Source: an uncultured Fibrobacter sp.
GTDB lineage: Bacteria > Fibrobacterota > Fibrobacteria > Fibrobacterales > Fibrobacteraceae
NCBI GenBank assembly: GCA_946414025.1
Contig: CAMKMX010000029.1
Coordinates: 1-39,986 of the forward strand
Direction: 5' to 3'
DNA: 39,986 nt
Shown: piece by piece, positions 1 to 8,452 of the stretch
How positions within the stretch are numbered: position 1 is the first letter of the stretch
Layout of the letters: every line of letters starts with the position of its first letter
Notes under the pieces: generated by a model
Databases searched by the model: none
Seen by the model: only the letters and a program-made list of their open reading frames with translations
Told to the model about the DNA's origin: nothing
Translations under genes and position numbers: made by a program

Positions 1-1
1 C

Positions 2-400
2 CCGCTGATTGGCAAGGCTACCGCGATTACGAGCGATGCAGCCAAGGCTTTCCAGCAGGAATTCAAGGACGCTATCGGCGACGACTTGAACATGCCGCGT
101 GCGCTGGGCATCATGAACACGATGCTCAAGAGCGATATCGATGACGGCGAAAAGGCCGCCCTGGTGGCCGACTTCGACCAGATTTTCGGTCTGAAGCTCG
201 ACCAGCCTCGCGAAGAATACGCCAAGAAGGGCGCCAACGACGGCGTGGATGTCGCAAAGATTGAAGCGCTGATTGCCGCCCGTAAGGAAGCCCGTGCCGC
301 CAAGAACTGGGCCGAAAGTGACCGCATCCGCGACGAACTTGCCGCCATGAACGTGGTCATCAAGGACAGCAAGGAAGGCACGACCTGGGAGATTAAATAG
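2..400 (+). CDS. cysS: Cysteinyl-tRNA synthetase, C-terminal part (cut by window edge)
   Basis: This is the last ~132 codons of CysRS, the cytosolic enzyme that charges tRNA-Cys. The reading frame is open from base 2, so the internal Met codons near base 86 are not the start. The visible part contains the stretch DDLNMPRALGIMNTML, typical of the DALR-type helical domain of CysRS. It ends with the family's usual tail, IEALIAARKEARAAKNWAESD followed by RIRDELAAMNVVIKD and EGTTWEIK. The catalytic Rossmann domain and zinc-binding residues lie outside the window. The stop codon TAG (398-400) is also the first three bases of a heptamer repeat array that fills the space to the convergent gene. Identity is confident from this tail alone. 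Confidence 0.93.
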   Translation, partial: PLIGKATAITSDAAKAFQQEFKDAIGDDLNMPRALGIMNTMLKSDIDDGEKAALVADFDQIFGLKLDQPREEYAKKGANDGVDVAKIEALIAARKEARAAKNWAESDRIRDELAAMNVVIKDSKEGTTWEIK

Positions 401-428
401 GGGATAGAGGCTAGGATCTAGGGATTAG
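398..428. repeat. Heptamer array, TAGGRNN family, between two convergent stop codons
   Basis: Four head-to-tail 7-bp units are visible: TAGGGGA (398-404), TAGAGGC (405-411), TAGGATC (412-418) and TAGGGAT (419-425). The array includes the TAG stop of cysS and overlaps the TAA stop of the convergent gene (425-427), so the whole intergenic space is repeat. Confidence 0.8.
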
Positions 429-2383
429 CGTGTCCTGATAATTAGCGAGGTCCTTGGCAAGTTTTTCAGGGAAATGGTTGTCGTTCCCTGCAAATCCTGT
501 GCCATAAGCCTGTGTCCCATCAGGTCGAAAATTTCCACCCGTCGGGCGTTCTGGACCGTAAGGGTTTGGCCGTGATTTTCCAGACGGATGGTCTTGCCAG
601 GAATGTTTCTTGCCTGATAGATGGGCGTTGCGTTCCCGCTACTGCTTGATTTTGGTTGTGCGGCAGAAGAGCTGCTGGTCGGCGGCTTGACCACAGGAGC
701 CTTTTTGCTCAGTACGAAACTGCCTACCAGGTTTGCGCCTGTCTCCTTGTCGTAGTAGGCGGAGTCGTTGGCGAAGCGAACTACGGAGTAGTTAGAGTCG
801 GCGGGCCAGTTCCCGTATTGGGAAATTCTTAGGTAGACGGCGTACTTTCCTTCGGGGAGCGTGTCGGGGAGCTGGGCCGCCACCTTCACGTCATTGATGC
901 CGTCGGAAACAGTTTCGGACTGCACGTTGCTGTAGTCGGCGATGTTCCCGTTGGCATCAAACGCCGACTTCAGCACAACCTTTCGGCAGAGAATGTCCTG
1001 CGGGTCGAAGTTCCCGGCCTGCTTGAGTTCCAGCGGCGCGCCATAGACGGTATCGCCTGCGGATTCGGTGACGCTCCTGAGCACGACGGTGACAGGGCGT
1101 TTCTTGGTCATGTTGCCAAAGCCCACGTTCTGGATTTTCATGTCCAGCTGGAGCAGGCTGCCGGGCCCCAGGGAATCCATGATGGCTGACCGGCGCAGTA
1201 CATAGCGGTAGCCCAGATGGTCGTCGATGTACTTGAAGGCGGAATTCTGCAATACGCCGTTACCGTCGGTGTAGGATTCGTAGGCCTTGTCGATGGTGTC
1301 CCGAGGGTGGAATTCTTCTAGCCGCCATTCTCCACCGTCGGGTTTTGTCAGGGCCCAGGTGTGTTCGTAGTTCAGGTAAGAAGTGTGGGTGCGGAAAGCT
1401 TCGTAAGAAATGAATTTTGCGGTATTGATTTTGGCATACCCGCTGGGAGGGGAGCAGGCCTCGCCGCCGTAGGGAACGTGATGGGCGTAATTCTCCATAA
1501 ACGCCACTCCTTCTTCGCGACAGACGCTGCTGTTGCAGTTGCCACCCCAGGTGCCGTAGTCGTATTCGGTACCTACGTAGCAGTCGTTGTAGAATCCCGC
1601 CCGGTAGATGTCCTTGCCCAGGGAGTCTGCCTTCATCTTGAAATAGGGGTGATTTACATTGAAGGAGACGTTGTAGTTCCAGGCGGTGGTGTCGCCAGTG
1701 GCGTTGACTTCTGTTGTTGGGCTAAAACCGAGCCCGCGGGCGAGAACGCTAGGGTTTCTCGGACCTACATCTACGTCGTCGTCGGTATTCTGCAGGAGGG
1801 TGGCAAGTCCTTCGCCTACGTAAAGCGGGTTACTGATGGCGCTGGTGTGCTGTTCTCCGAAGGGGCCATACATGCCCTGCTCCACGAAGGTAATCACGTC
1901 TTTGTATTCGTTGAAAACGGCGCTCAGTTGCTTGACGTGTTTCAGGATCCATTCCTGCGGGGGCTCCATGTTGCCCTTGCCGTTGTACCAGGGGTCGTAG
2001 GAGAAGCGGACAATGACGGTGGAGTTTGTGGCACGGATCTTGTCCAGGTAGGCACGGAAAGAATTCAGCATGGCCTCGGTCAGGTCCTGGGTGGTGCCGT
2101 GGGCATTCGGGTCGCTTTCGTCCCAGACGGCGTTGCTGGAGAAGGCGGAAATTTCTGCCCGCAGGTGCATGAGGCGGTTCTTGTAGTATGGCTCCACTTC
2201 GATGGCTTCGGGCCGAAAGTGAATTACCTGGGGCCTGTAAAAGCCCCGGTCTGGGTTGTAGAAGGTTTGCAGCTGGTCGGTGTAGTCCAGCGGCTGCAAC
2301 ACGGCACTTGCCGCAAGGGCGGAAGTGGCCGCGGCAAGGGCAGCGACGGTCAACGCCCCGAAAGTCTTTCTTGAAACGAACAT
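425..2383 (-). CDS. Secreted DUF4874/DUF4832 protein with C-terminal sorting-like domain
   Basis: A 652-residue exported protein. Residues 1-25 form a signal peptide (basic MFVSRK, then an Ala/Leu-rich core ending ASA). The next part, with YNPDRGFYRPQVIHF, matches the conserved start of DUF4874. The later segment (YRYVLRRSAIMDSLGPGS, then KIQNVGFGNM and KYAVYLRIS) resembles DUF4832, a beta-sandwich often found with it. A Ser-rich linker (~575-590) leads to an ~60-residue C-terminal module (FDLMGHRL near the end) like type IX secretion sorting domains. The function of these DUFs is not established; cell-surface or polysaccharide-related work is plausible. The ATG has an AGGAG site 9 bases upstream. 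The stop codon lies inside a heptamer array. Confidence 0.8.
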   Translation of the reverse strand: MFVSRKTFGALTVAALAAATSALAASAVLQPLDYTDQLQTFYNPDRGFYRPQVIHFRPEAIEVEPYYKNRLMHLRAEISAFSSNAVWDESDPNAHGTTQDLTEAMLNSFRAYLDKIRATNSTVIVRFSYDPWYNGKGNMEPPQEWILKHVKQLSAVFNEYKDVITFVEQGMYGPFGEQHTSAISNPLYVGEGLATLLQNTDDDVDVGPRNPSVLARGLGFSPTTEVNATGDTTAWNYNVSFNVNHPYFKMKADSLGKDIYRAGFYNDCYVGTEYDYGTWGGNCNSSVCREEGVAFMENYAHHVPYGGEACSPPSGYAKINTAKFISYEAFRTHTSYLNYEHTWALTKPDGGEWRLEEFHPRDTIDKAYESYTDGNGVLQNSAFKYIDDHLGYRYVLRRSAIMDSLGPGSLLQLDMKIQNVGFGNMTKKRPVTVVLRSVTESAGDTVYGAPLELKQAGNFDPQDILCRKVVLKSAFDANGNIADYSNVQSETVSDGINDVKVAAQLPDTLPEGKYAVYLRISQYGNWPADSNYSVVRFANDSAYYDKETGANLVGSFVLSKKAPVVKPPTSSSSAAQPKSSSSGNATPIYQARNIPGKTIRLENHGQTLTVQNARRVEIFDLMGHRLMAQDLQGTTTISLKNLPRTSLIIRTR

Positions 2384-2484
2384 CTGCCCAAACTCCTATA
2401 GACAAAACAAGTTTATCCTTAGGTTTCTATAGGTAAAATATATTATTTCCCGAAAGAAAGGCACGGAAAATAAATGCTGGACCT

Positions 2485-2512
2485 AAAAAAAGTCCGGCCT
2501 CGCAGCCGGACT
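2485..2512 (-). terminator. Rho-independent terminator reading leftward
   Basis: A perfect 8-bp stem (AGTCCGGC / GCCGGACT) with a 6-base loop is followed on the minus strand by a run of seven T. It would end transcription of the minus-strand fragment just to its right, which suggests that fragment was once a gene. Confidence 0.75.
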
Positions 2513-2530
2513 GCGATTATCGTAAGATTA

Positions 2531-2718
2531 TTACTCTTTGCAGATTTCTGTCTTTATCTTTTTGCAGGTCTCTTGGTTCAGGACATCGGGGAACTCATGC
2601 TGGAATCTTCTTCAACCTCTGGTGGGTTGCCGTCGCCATAATCCGTACTTAGCATGACCTTTCCGCCTTCGACGGTCCAAAAACCAGGTGTGAGGAAATT
2701 GTAAGATTTTTGCCCTAT
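2531..2718 (-). pseudogene. Remnant of a small minus-strand gene, frameshifted
   Basis: On the minus strand an open stretch without a start encodes NFLTPGFWTVEGGKVMLSTD then YGDGNPPEVEEDSSMSS and then stops. The next frame continues with DVLNQETCKKIKTEICKE and a TAA directly before the terminator at 2485-2512. A single-base frameshift near 2585-2600 would join the two. The amino-acid composition looks protein-like and the downstream terminator is intact. I do not recognise the family. It could instead be non-coding. Confidence 0.35.
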
Positions 2719-2759
2719 TTAGCGGGCTACCTAATTCTGCGGATAAATCTAAATTTGGG

Positions 2760-2767
2760 TATCTTTG
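2760..2767 (+). promoter_or_regulatory. -7 box TATCTTTG
   Basis: TATCTTTG matches the Bacteroidota-type TAnnTTTG element. It ends 7 bases before the ATG at 2775, so the transcript would start at or just before the start codon. No ribosome-binding site lies between. Confidence 0.5.
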
Positions 2768-2774
2768 AGGACTT

Positions 2775-5700
2775 ATGAAGCTTTGCCGTTACCCTAGCGT
2801 GGTGCCCTATTTCATTCTGGTTTTTTGCAGTATTTTTGTGCAGATGGGGCTGTTCGTCCACTTTCAACGGTGGCTTTCGTTTTCTTTCGAAGGGTCGGCG
2901 TTCTGGTGGCGAAGCATGCTTTTGCAGTTCGCCATTTTCGTGCCCAGCATTTTCATGATGCCTGCGGCGAGCTACTTTGCGGGGCATTTCCGCAAGGGCC
3001 GCGTGATGGCCTGGTCGTCGGTGGGCATGCTGGCTTCGGTGATTGCGGTGGTGGTGTGCTATGTGGCTGGGGCCGAGTGGGTGGCCTACGGGCTTTTGCT
3101 GCTTTACGGGATTTTCCTTTCGATTCTGAGCCCCGCCAAATTGGGTATCATGAAGGAGATGGTGGCGGCTGAGGACCTGGTGAAAATCAATTCCTGGTAC
3201 ATGGTGCTGTCGGTGCTGGGGACTGCGGGAGCGGCATTTTTTGCCATGGGGCTTTCGGGCCACGAGAATTCTCCGGTGAGTATCGATTTGACCCTCTGGA
3301 TTTATCTCGGGCTTTCGGTGGTGACCACCGTTTCGGCGTTCTGCATTCGGGTGGGGGAGTCCCACGATTCCCTGAAAATGCGTTCCCCGGTGCGGGAATT
3401 TTCGGCCACCTGGAGCCACCCTATCGTGCGGCTTTCGATTCTCGGGCTTTCGGCGTTCTGGGGCGTGACCCAGATTTTCCTGATTCTTATCCAGCGCATG
3501 AACGATATGCTGAATACGGCGGTGATTCCCGTGTCCATGTTCAGCGCTACCGTGGGCTACGTGGCGGGCGCCCTGAGCGCCGGACGTGCGTCAAAGGGGT
3601 TCGTGGAGACCGGGCTGATTCCCTTTTCGGCGGCGGTGTCTGCCGTGACCATGTTCTCGCTGCCCTTTGTGAATAACGACTGGCTTGAGGCTGTGCTGTA
3701 TGGCGTGATTGGCTGGAGCGCGGGTTCTGCCTATGTGATTTTGCGGACGGTCATCCAGGGCTTTACCAGGCCCGATACGGCGGGGCGGATTCATGCGGTG
3801 GCGAACGCTATCCAGATGGCGTTTTTGGCCCTGATTATGGGCGGGCAGACCCTGCTTTTGATTTTTACGCCGGTGACCATCGACCATTGCTTCATGATTC
3901 TGTCGGTGATTCTCGCCCTGTGCTTTATCATGAACCTGCGGCAGACCCCCATGACACTTTTGCGGGCGGCGCTCCGCTTTGCCTTTGCCTTTGTGTTCCG
4001 TTACCGGGTGAAGGTGATTGGCGTGCAGAACATTCCGGAATCGGGACCACTTCTTTTGGTGGGCCCCCATTTCAGTTTTATCGACTGGGCGGTGCTGCAG
4101 ATGTCTTCGCCCAGGCCGCTCCGCATTGCTAGTAACCGCAACACCTTTGCCGACTGGTACCAGCGCTGGTTCTTTCATGGAAATTTTCTGATTAGCATCA
4201 ACCGCCGGGACCCGGCACCCGCCATGGAGCAAATCCACAAGGCCCTGCTGAACGGCGAGGCGGTGGTGATTTTCCCAGAAGGCGAAGTTTCCAAGACGCC
4301 CTTTGTCTCGAAGTTTTCGCTGGACTATTCCAAGGCCATTGAAGGAACGGACGCGCAGATTGTGCCGTTCTACATACAGGGCCTGTGGGGAAGCCGTTAC
4401 AGCCACGCTTCTGAAAGCGTGAACCGGCCGCAATCCTTTAACCGGGTGATTAGCGTGGGTTTTTCGAGGCCGCTCCCGACGGATGCTTCCGAACAGAAAA
4501 TCCGCAGCGACCTGCAGTTCCTGGCGGCGGACATCTGGAACCTGGCCATGGACCATTCCGAAAGCATTGTGCCGCTCTGGTTCAAGGCTATGGAAAAGCG
4601 CCGCTTCCGCCCGATTCTCATAGACCCTGCGGGCCGACATGTGAACGGCTTTGGCATGATTCGCCTGTGCCGTTACTTTGGTTGCAAGATTCGGGCTATG
4701 GCGAAGGGCGATAAGAACGTAGGGTTCATGATTCCCACCAGCCGCGATGCCGCCCTCGGGATTATTTCCATCTTGGGTGCGGGCAAGACGTCTGTCAACC
4801 TGAACTATACCGCCCCGGTGGATACCATTCTTGGCTGTATGGAAAAGGCGGAACTTTCTACCGTCGTCACGACCCGCGCCTTTTATGACAAACTTTGCGG
4901 CAAGAATCCGGGTTTCGCCCAGCTGGCGGACAAGTGCAAGATGCTCTTTTTGGACGAAGAGGAACGGAAGATTTCTGCACTTGGCCGTTTTGTGGCGACC
5001 CTTGTCATTTTGACTTGCCCTGCGGCAATCCTTCGCAGGCTCTGGTTCAGTTCCGCCCGCCTGGAAGACGATGCCGTTATTTTGTTCAGTTCCGGTTCCG
5101 AAGGTACGCCGAAGGGAGTGGAACTGACCCACAAGAACGTGATTTCCAACGCCCAGCAGTGCGACTACGTGGTGAAACTCTGCCGTACAGACGTGATGAC
5201 AGCGCTGCTCCCGCTGTTCCATTCCTTTGGCTTCACCATGACCTTCATGATGCCCTTGCTGGATGGCGTGCCCATGGTGCTCTGCCCGGACCCTACCGAC
5301 ATCAAGACTCTCGCCCGGGTTTGTGCCCAGTACAAGACGACCATTATGATGGGTACTCCTACATTCTTGCGGGCTATCGCCATCAACCGCTGGGTCCACC
5401 CCATGTGTCTGGATTCTCTCCGCTATATCATCGCTGGTGCCGAAAAGCTCCGCCCCGAAATGCGGGAAACCTTCAAGCTCAAGTTCGGCAAGGACATTTA
5501 CGAAGGTTACGGCTGCACGGAACTCACGCCCCTTGCTACTATTAATGCGCCCAACGTATTGCTGGATGACTTCTTGACCATGGAAAAGTGCAGCGACCAC
5601 TCGAGCATCGGGCTTCCGCCTCCGGGAACCGTGGCCGCCATCATCAACCCCGAAACCAACGAGGTGTTGCCTCAGGGCGAAGAAGGCATGCTCGTGGTTA

Positions 5701-6164
5701 CGGGCCCCCAGGTCATGAAGGGCTACCTGAAGGACTGGGAAAAGACTGCGTCCGTAATCATTGAAAAAGATGGCCGCCGCTGGTACAAGACCGGCGATAA
5801 GTGCGTGCTTACCGACGAAGGCTTTGTGCAGATTCTTGGGCGCTACAGCCGCTTTGCGAAACTGGGCGGCGAGATGATTTCTTTGACGGCGGTGGAACTC
5901 CGTATCGCCGAAACCAAGGTTCTCGACGGTCTTGAATTTGCCGTCACTGCCGTTCCCGACTCCGTCAAGGGCGAACGCATTGTGCTGCTGGTCAAGGGCG
6001 GCGATGCCGAAGACATTTCCCGCAGGCTCCGCAAGTCGGGAATCCCGCCCCTGATGCTCCCCGGTTCCGTTTTCTGCGTAGAGAGCGTGCCCAAGCTTGG
6101 AAGCGGCAAGTGGGATTTCAACGGCATGAAAAAGATGGCCCAGGAACTGGTGGGCGGTAGATAA
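2775..6164 (+). CDS. MFS lysophospholipid transporter / acyltransferase / acyl-ACP synthetase fusion (LplT-Aas type)
   Basis: 1129 residues in three modules. Residues 1-400 are a polytopic MFS transporter like LplT, which flips lysophospholipid inward. Residues ~405-610 are a PlsC-type acyltransferase with the HX4D catalytic pair (H432, D437) and the acceptor motif FPEGE (500-504). Residues ~615-1129 are an AMP-forming acyl ligase with the P-loop FSSGSEGTPKG (771-781), YEGYGCTE and a downstream KTGD. Together they would import lysophospholipids, activate a fatty acid on ACP and re-acylate the lipid, a membrane repair pathway known from E. coli LplT and Aas as separate proteins. The gene is probably transcribed with almost no leader, from the -7 box at 2760. 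mnmE follows 27 bases later with its own -7 box. Confidence 0.85.
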   Translation: MKLCRYPSVVPYFILVFCSIFVQMGLFVHFQRWLSFSFEGSAFWWRSMLLQFAIFVPSIFMMPAASYFAGHFRKGRVMAWSSVGMLASVIAVVVCYVAGAEWVAYGLLLLYGIFLSILSPAKLGIMKEMVAAEDLVKINSWYMVLSVLGTAGAAFFAMGLSGHENSPVSIDLTLWIYLGLSVVTTVSAFCIRVGESHDSLKMRSPVREFSATWSHPIVRLSILGLSAFWGVTQIFLILIQRMNDMLNTAVIPVSMFSATVGYVAGALSAGRASKGFVETGLIPFSAAVSAVTMFSLPFVNNDWLEAVLYGVIGWSAGSAYVILRTVIQGFTRPDTAGRIHAVANAIQMAFLALIMGGQTLLLIFTPVTIDHCFMILSVILALCFIMNLRQTPMTLLRAALRFAFAFVFRYRVKVIGVQNIPESGPLLLVGPHFSFIDWAVLQMSSPRPLRIASNRNTFADWYQRWFFHGNFLISINRRDPAPAMEQIHKALLNGEAVVIFPEGEVSKTPFVSKFSLDYSKAIEGTDAQIVPFYIQGLWGSRYSHASESVNRPQSFNRVISVGFSRPLPTDASEQKIRSDLQFLAADIWNLAMDHSESIVPLWFKAMEKRRFRPILIDPAGRHVNGFGMIRLCRYFGCKIRAMAKGDKNVGFMIPTSRDAALGIISILGAGKTSVNLNYTAPVDTILGCMEKAELSTVVTTRAFYDKLCGKNPGFAQLADKCKMLFLDEEERKISALGRFVATLVILTCPAAILRRLWFSSARLEDDAVILFSSGSEGTPKGVELTHKNVISNAQQCDYVVKLCRTDVMTALLPLFHSFGFTMTFMMPLLDGVPMVLCPDPTDIKTLARVCAQYKTTIMMGTPTFLRAIAINRWVHPMCLDSLRYIIAGAEKLRPEMRETFKLKFGKDIYEGYGCTELTPLATINAPNVLLDDFLTMEKCSDHSSIGLPPPGTVAAIINPETNEVLPQGEEGMLVVTGPQVMKGYLKDWEKTASVIIEKDGRRWYKTGDKCVLTDEGFVQILGRYSRFAKLGGEMISLTAVELRIAETKVLDGLEFAVTAVPDSVKGERIVLLVKGGDAEDISRRLRKSGIPPLMLPGSVFCVESVPKLGSGKWDFNGMKKMAQELVGGR

Positions 6165-6178
6165 TAAAAACTAAAATT

Positions 6179-6184
6179 TATATT
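6179..6184 (+). promoter_or_regulatory. -7 box TATATT ahead of mnmE
   Basis: TATATT inside TTTATATTT ends 7 bases before the mnmE ATG. No Shine-Dalgarno sequence lies between, so a leaderless transcript is likely. Confidence 0.5.
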
Positions 6185-6191
6185 TAACGGC

Positions 6192-7574
6192 ATGGACCAA
6201 AGAACCATTGTCGCTCCCATGACTCCCGCAGGCGTTAGCGCCGTGGCGGCTATCCGCGTAAGCGGCCCCCAGGTGCGTGACGTGGTTCTGGCCCTGTTCG
6301 GCGAAAGGGCTGTGGCCCGACTGGAAAGCCACAAGGCACGTCTTGGAACGGCCCGGGACCCTAAAACTGGCGAAACCGTCGATAGCTTGCTTTACCTGTT
6401 TTTCGAAGGACCCAATTCCTATACCGGCGAAGACACGCTAGAGCTTTACCCCCACGGAAACCCGCTGATCGTGCGGGAACTGATTCAGGCCATCCGCAAG
6501 GTACAAGGCGTTCGTCTGGCAGAACCTGGTGAATTTACCCGCAGGGCCTTTCTGAACGGCAAGATGGACCTGGTCCAGGCGGAATCCGTGGCCGACGTGA
6601 TTCACAGCGCGAACCGTGCAGAACTGAAAAACGCCCACCGCCTGCTTTCGGGAACGCTCTCGAAAAAGATTCAGGAATTGAACGAACAGGTGAAGGACAT
6701 GTCCGCCCGGCTGGAGCTGGACGTAGACTTTGCCGAAGAGGAGGCCGACCCGGATTACGATTCCTGGCGCAAGAGGATTGTGGCCATCGGCGAAAAGATT
6801 TCGGAAATCCTCCAGAGTTTCCGCGGCAAGGAAAACCTGAGCCGCCTCCCGCTGGTAGTGCTCTACGGAGCCCCCAACGCGGGCAAGTCCAGCCTGGTAA
6901 ACGCCCTCCTGGGCGAAGACCGTATCCTCGTGAGCAGCGTCCCCGGCACCACTCGGGACTTCGTGGAGGTCCGGCTGTTTTTGCCCGGCGGAGAAATCCG
7001 CCTGGTGGATACCGCAGGCATTGCCGACCGGGCCACCGACGAGCTGGACGCCCTCAGCATGGAAAAGAGCCGTGAGATTCTGAAAGAGGCGGACCTGAAG
7101 ATCCACGTGGTGGACGGTTGTGAATTCGGAGTTCGGAATTCGGAATTCGGAGTTGGAAATCAAAAATCTACAACAGATTCCGATGTTACCGTCATCAGCA
7201 AGTGTGATTTGCTGGATGAGAGAACGGCCTGCGGCCTGCAGACGAGAGATGAGAGGATTTCCAAGGTTCTCCCAGTTTCCTCCAAGACCGGCGAGGGCCT
7301 TGCCGAACTCAGGCAAAAGATGGATGCCGCACTGTTTACCGAAGGTCGCAGCCCCGAAGACATCTGGATTACCAGCGAGCGGGAACGGGCCTGCCTCGCC
7401 GAGGCATTCGAAGGGGTGAAACGAGCCCTGGACCTGCTGCAGAAACAGCCCGCCGTAGAGCTTCTCGCCTTCGAGATGCAGCTGGTGCGCCGCTCCCTCC
7501 AGAGCGTGGTGGGCGAAATTTCTTCTGAAGATATTTTACAATCTATTTTCGCGGGGTTCTGCATTGGAAAGTAG
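6192..7574 (+). CDS. mnmE: tRNA modification GTPase MnmE
   Basis: 460 residues, the usual length. MnmE works with MnmG to place cmnm5 groups on the wobble uridine of certain tRNAs. The N-terminal tetrahydrofolate-binding domain begins TIVAPMTPAGVSAVAAIRVS. The GTPase domain has P-loop GAPNAGKS (226-233), the switch stretch PGTTRDFVE, DTAG for G3 and ISKCD in place of the normal NKxD for G4. The C-terminus is the family's CIGK with the catalytic Cys457. Between the strand LKIHVVDG and the G4 strand sits a low-complexity segment encoded by a GAATTCG heptamer array (7122-7156). A GA(C/T)GAGA-rich stretch follows G4. Both lie in frame, so the gene looks intact. The 3' end overlaps the next gene by 11 bases. 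Confidence 0.95.
   Translation: MDQRTIVAPMTPAGVSAVAAIRVSGPQVRDVVLALFGERAVARLESHKARLGTARDPKTGETVDSLLYLFFEGPNSYTGEDTLELYPHGNPLIVRELIQAIRKVQGVRLAEPGEFTRRAFLNGKMDLVQAESVADVIHSANRAELKNAHRLLSGTLSKKIQELNEQVKDMSARLELDVDFAEEEADPDYDSWRKRIVAIGEKISEILQSFRGKENLSRLPLVVLYGAPNAGKSSLVNALLGEDRILVSSVPGTTRDFVEVRLFLPGGEIRLVDTAGIADRATDELDALSMEKSREILKEADLKIHVVDGCEFGVRNSEFGVGNQKSTTDSDVTVISKCDLLDERTACGLQTRDERISKVLPVSSKTGEGLAELRQKMDAALFTEGRSPEDIWITSERERACLAEAFEGVKRALDLLQKQPAVELLAFEMQLVRRSLQSVVGEISSEDILQSIFAGFCIGK
7122..7170. repeat. Heptamer array, GAATTCG family, inside mnmE
   Basis: Five units in a row: GAATTCG, GAGTTCG, GAATTCG, GAATTCG and GAGTTGG (7122-7156), then two AAATCNA units. It encodes CEFGVRNSEFGVGNQK between the G3 and G4 regions of the GTPase domain, a place where loop length can vary. 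Confidence 0.8.
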
Positions 7575-8430
7575 CACTCTCAGCCTTATCGGCGTCTTTA
7601 TCGGGATTTTCGCCTTCGGAACCTACATGGTCCCGCTGAAAAAGTATCCCGCTTATTCCTCCTGGTCCTATCTGGCGTTCATGTCCATCGGGGCGCTCAT
7701 CTGCTCCATCGGTATCACCTGCGTTACGGGGCAGTTCAACTTTCACCCCGTAGGCATCGGTTGCGGTCTCCTCTGGGTGCTGGGCGGTGCGCTGTGCTTC
7801 TGGGCGGTACAGGCCGAGGCGGACTTGGCAGGGACTGGCCTACGGTCCATGAGCGTGAGCATTTTGCTTTCGTTCTTTAGCGGGGTGGTCATTTTCCAGG
7901 AAAAGACCCTGCTGTACTATTCCATTCCGGCTATTGCCTGCATGATTATCGGCATCTGGATTCCCGCCAGCAAGACAAAGTCCATCTGGAAAAACTGGCG
8001 CTCCCTCTTGTCGGGAGCGGTGTTCGGCACCTACCTGATTCCCTTCAAGTTCAGCGGCATGGGCGACATGGAATTCTTGTTCCCCTTCTCCTTCGGAGTC
8101 TGTGCCGGAAGCCTTGTGCTGGTGGGCCTGGTGACATTTCGACGCCGCAAGGATATCAGGCATTCGAACATTGTGCCAACGCTTCTTTCCATGGCGTCGG
8201 GCGTCATGTGGATGTTCGGCACCCTGGCTATTTTCTGGACCATCGCCGACGACGGCATGTTCGGCTACGCGGTAGGTTACCCGCTCCTGCAGTTGAACCT
8301 GGTGGTAAACCAGTTGTGGGGCGTGTTCGTGTTCGGCGAATACGCCTCCCGCGGAGGCCGCATCAAGCTTGCCATGTCCACGGTGGTCATCTTGATTGGA
8401 GCGGTGCTGTTGACCCTCTCCAAGATGTAG
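7564..8430 (+). CDS. GRP/DMT-family sugar (or small-solute) transporter
   Basis: 288 residues, nearly all hydrophobic, with about ten predicted membrane helices, as in the glucose/ribose porter (GRP) branch of the drug/metabolite transporter superfamily. The N-terminal FIGIFAFGTYMVPLKK recurs in changed form in the second half (LLSGAVFGTYLIPFKF), showing the inverted internal duplication typical of these carriers. The substrate cannot be read from the sequence. I chose the TTG at 7564 because GGGG lies 7 bases upstream and the first ATG would remove half of the first helix. The start lies inside the end of mnmE, so translation is probably coupled. Confidence 0.75.
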   Translation: MESSTLSLIGVFIGIFAFGTYMVPLKKYPAYSSWSYLAFMSIGALICSIGITCVTGQFNFHPVGIGCGLLWVLGGALCFWAVQAEADLAGTGLRSMSVSILLSFFSGVVIFQEKTLLYYSIPAIACMIIGIWIPASKTKSIWKNWRSLLSGAVFGTYLIPFKFSGMGDMEFLFPFSFGVCAGSLVLVGLVTFRRRKDIRHSNIVPTLLSMASGVMWMFGTLAIFWTIADDGMFGYAVGYPLLQLNLVVNQLWGVFVFGEYASRGGRIKLAMSTVVILIGAVLLTLSKM

Positions 8431-8452
8431 TGAATTGGGTAAAGGTATCGCC

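Larger units (their letters stand above)
2384..2774. other. Intergenic region between divergent genes
   Basis: 391 bp without an intact gene. It holds the ribosome-binding site and presumed promoter of the leftward secreted protein, an A/T-rich stretch (2430-2490), a terminator reading leftward (2485-2512), a probable decayed gene (2531-2718, minus strand) and the -7 box of the rightward acyltransferase fusion (2760-2767). Confidence 0.6.

Noticed and set aside
1361..2374. A 337-codon plus-strand open frame opposite the DUF4832 protein
   Set aside because: Val/Gly-rich nonsense composition; the minus strand has a signal peptide, ribosome-binding site and known domains.
3591..5600. A 669-codon minus-strand open frame opposite the acyltransferase fusion
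   Set aside because: Composition is unlike a protein, there is no ribosome-binding site, and the plus-strand frame has all catalytic motifs.
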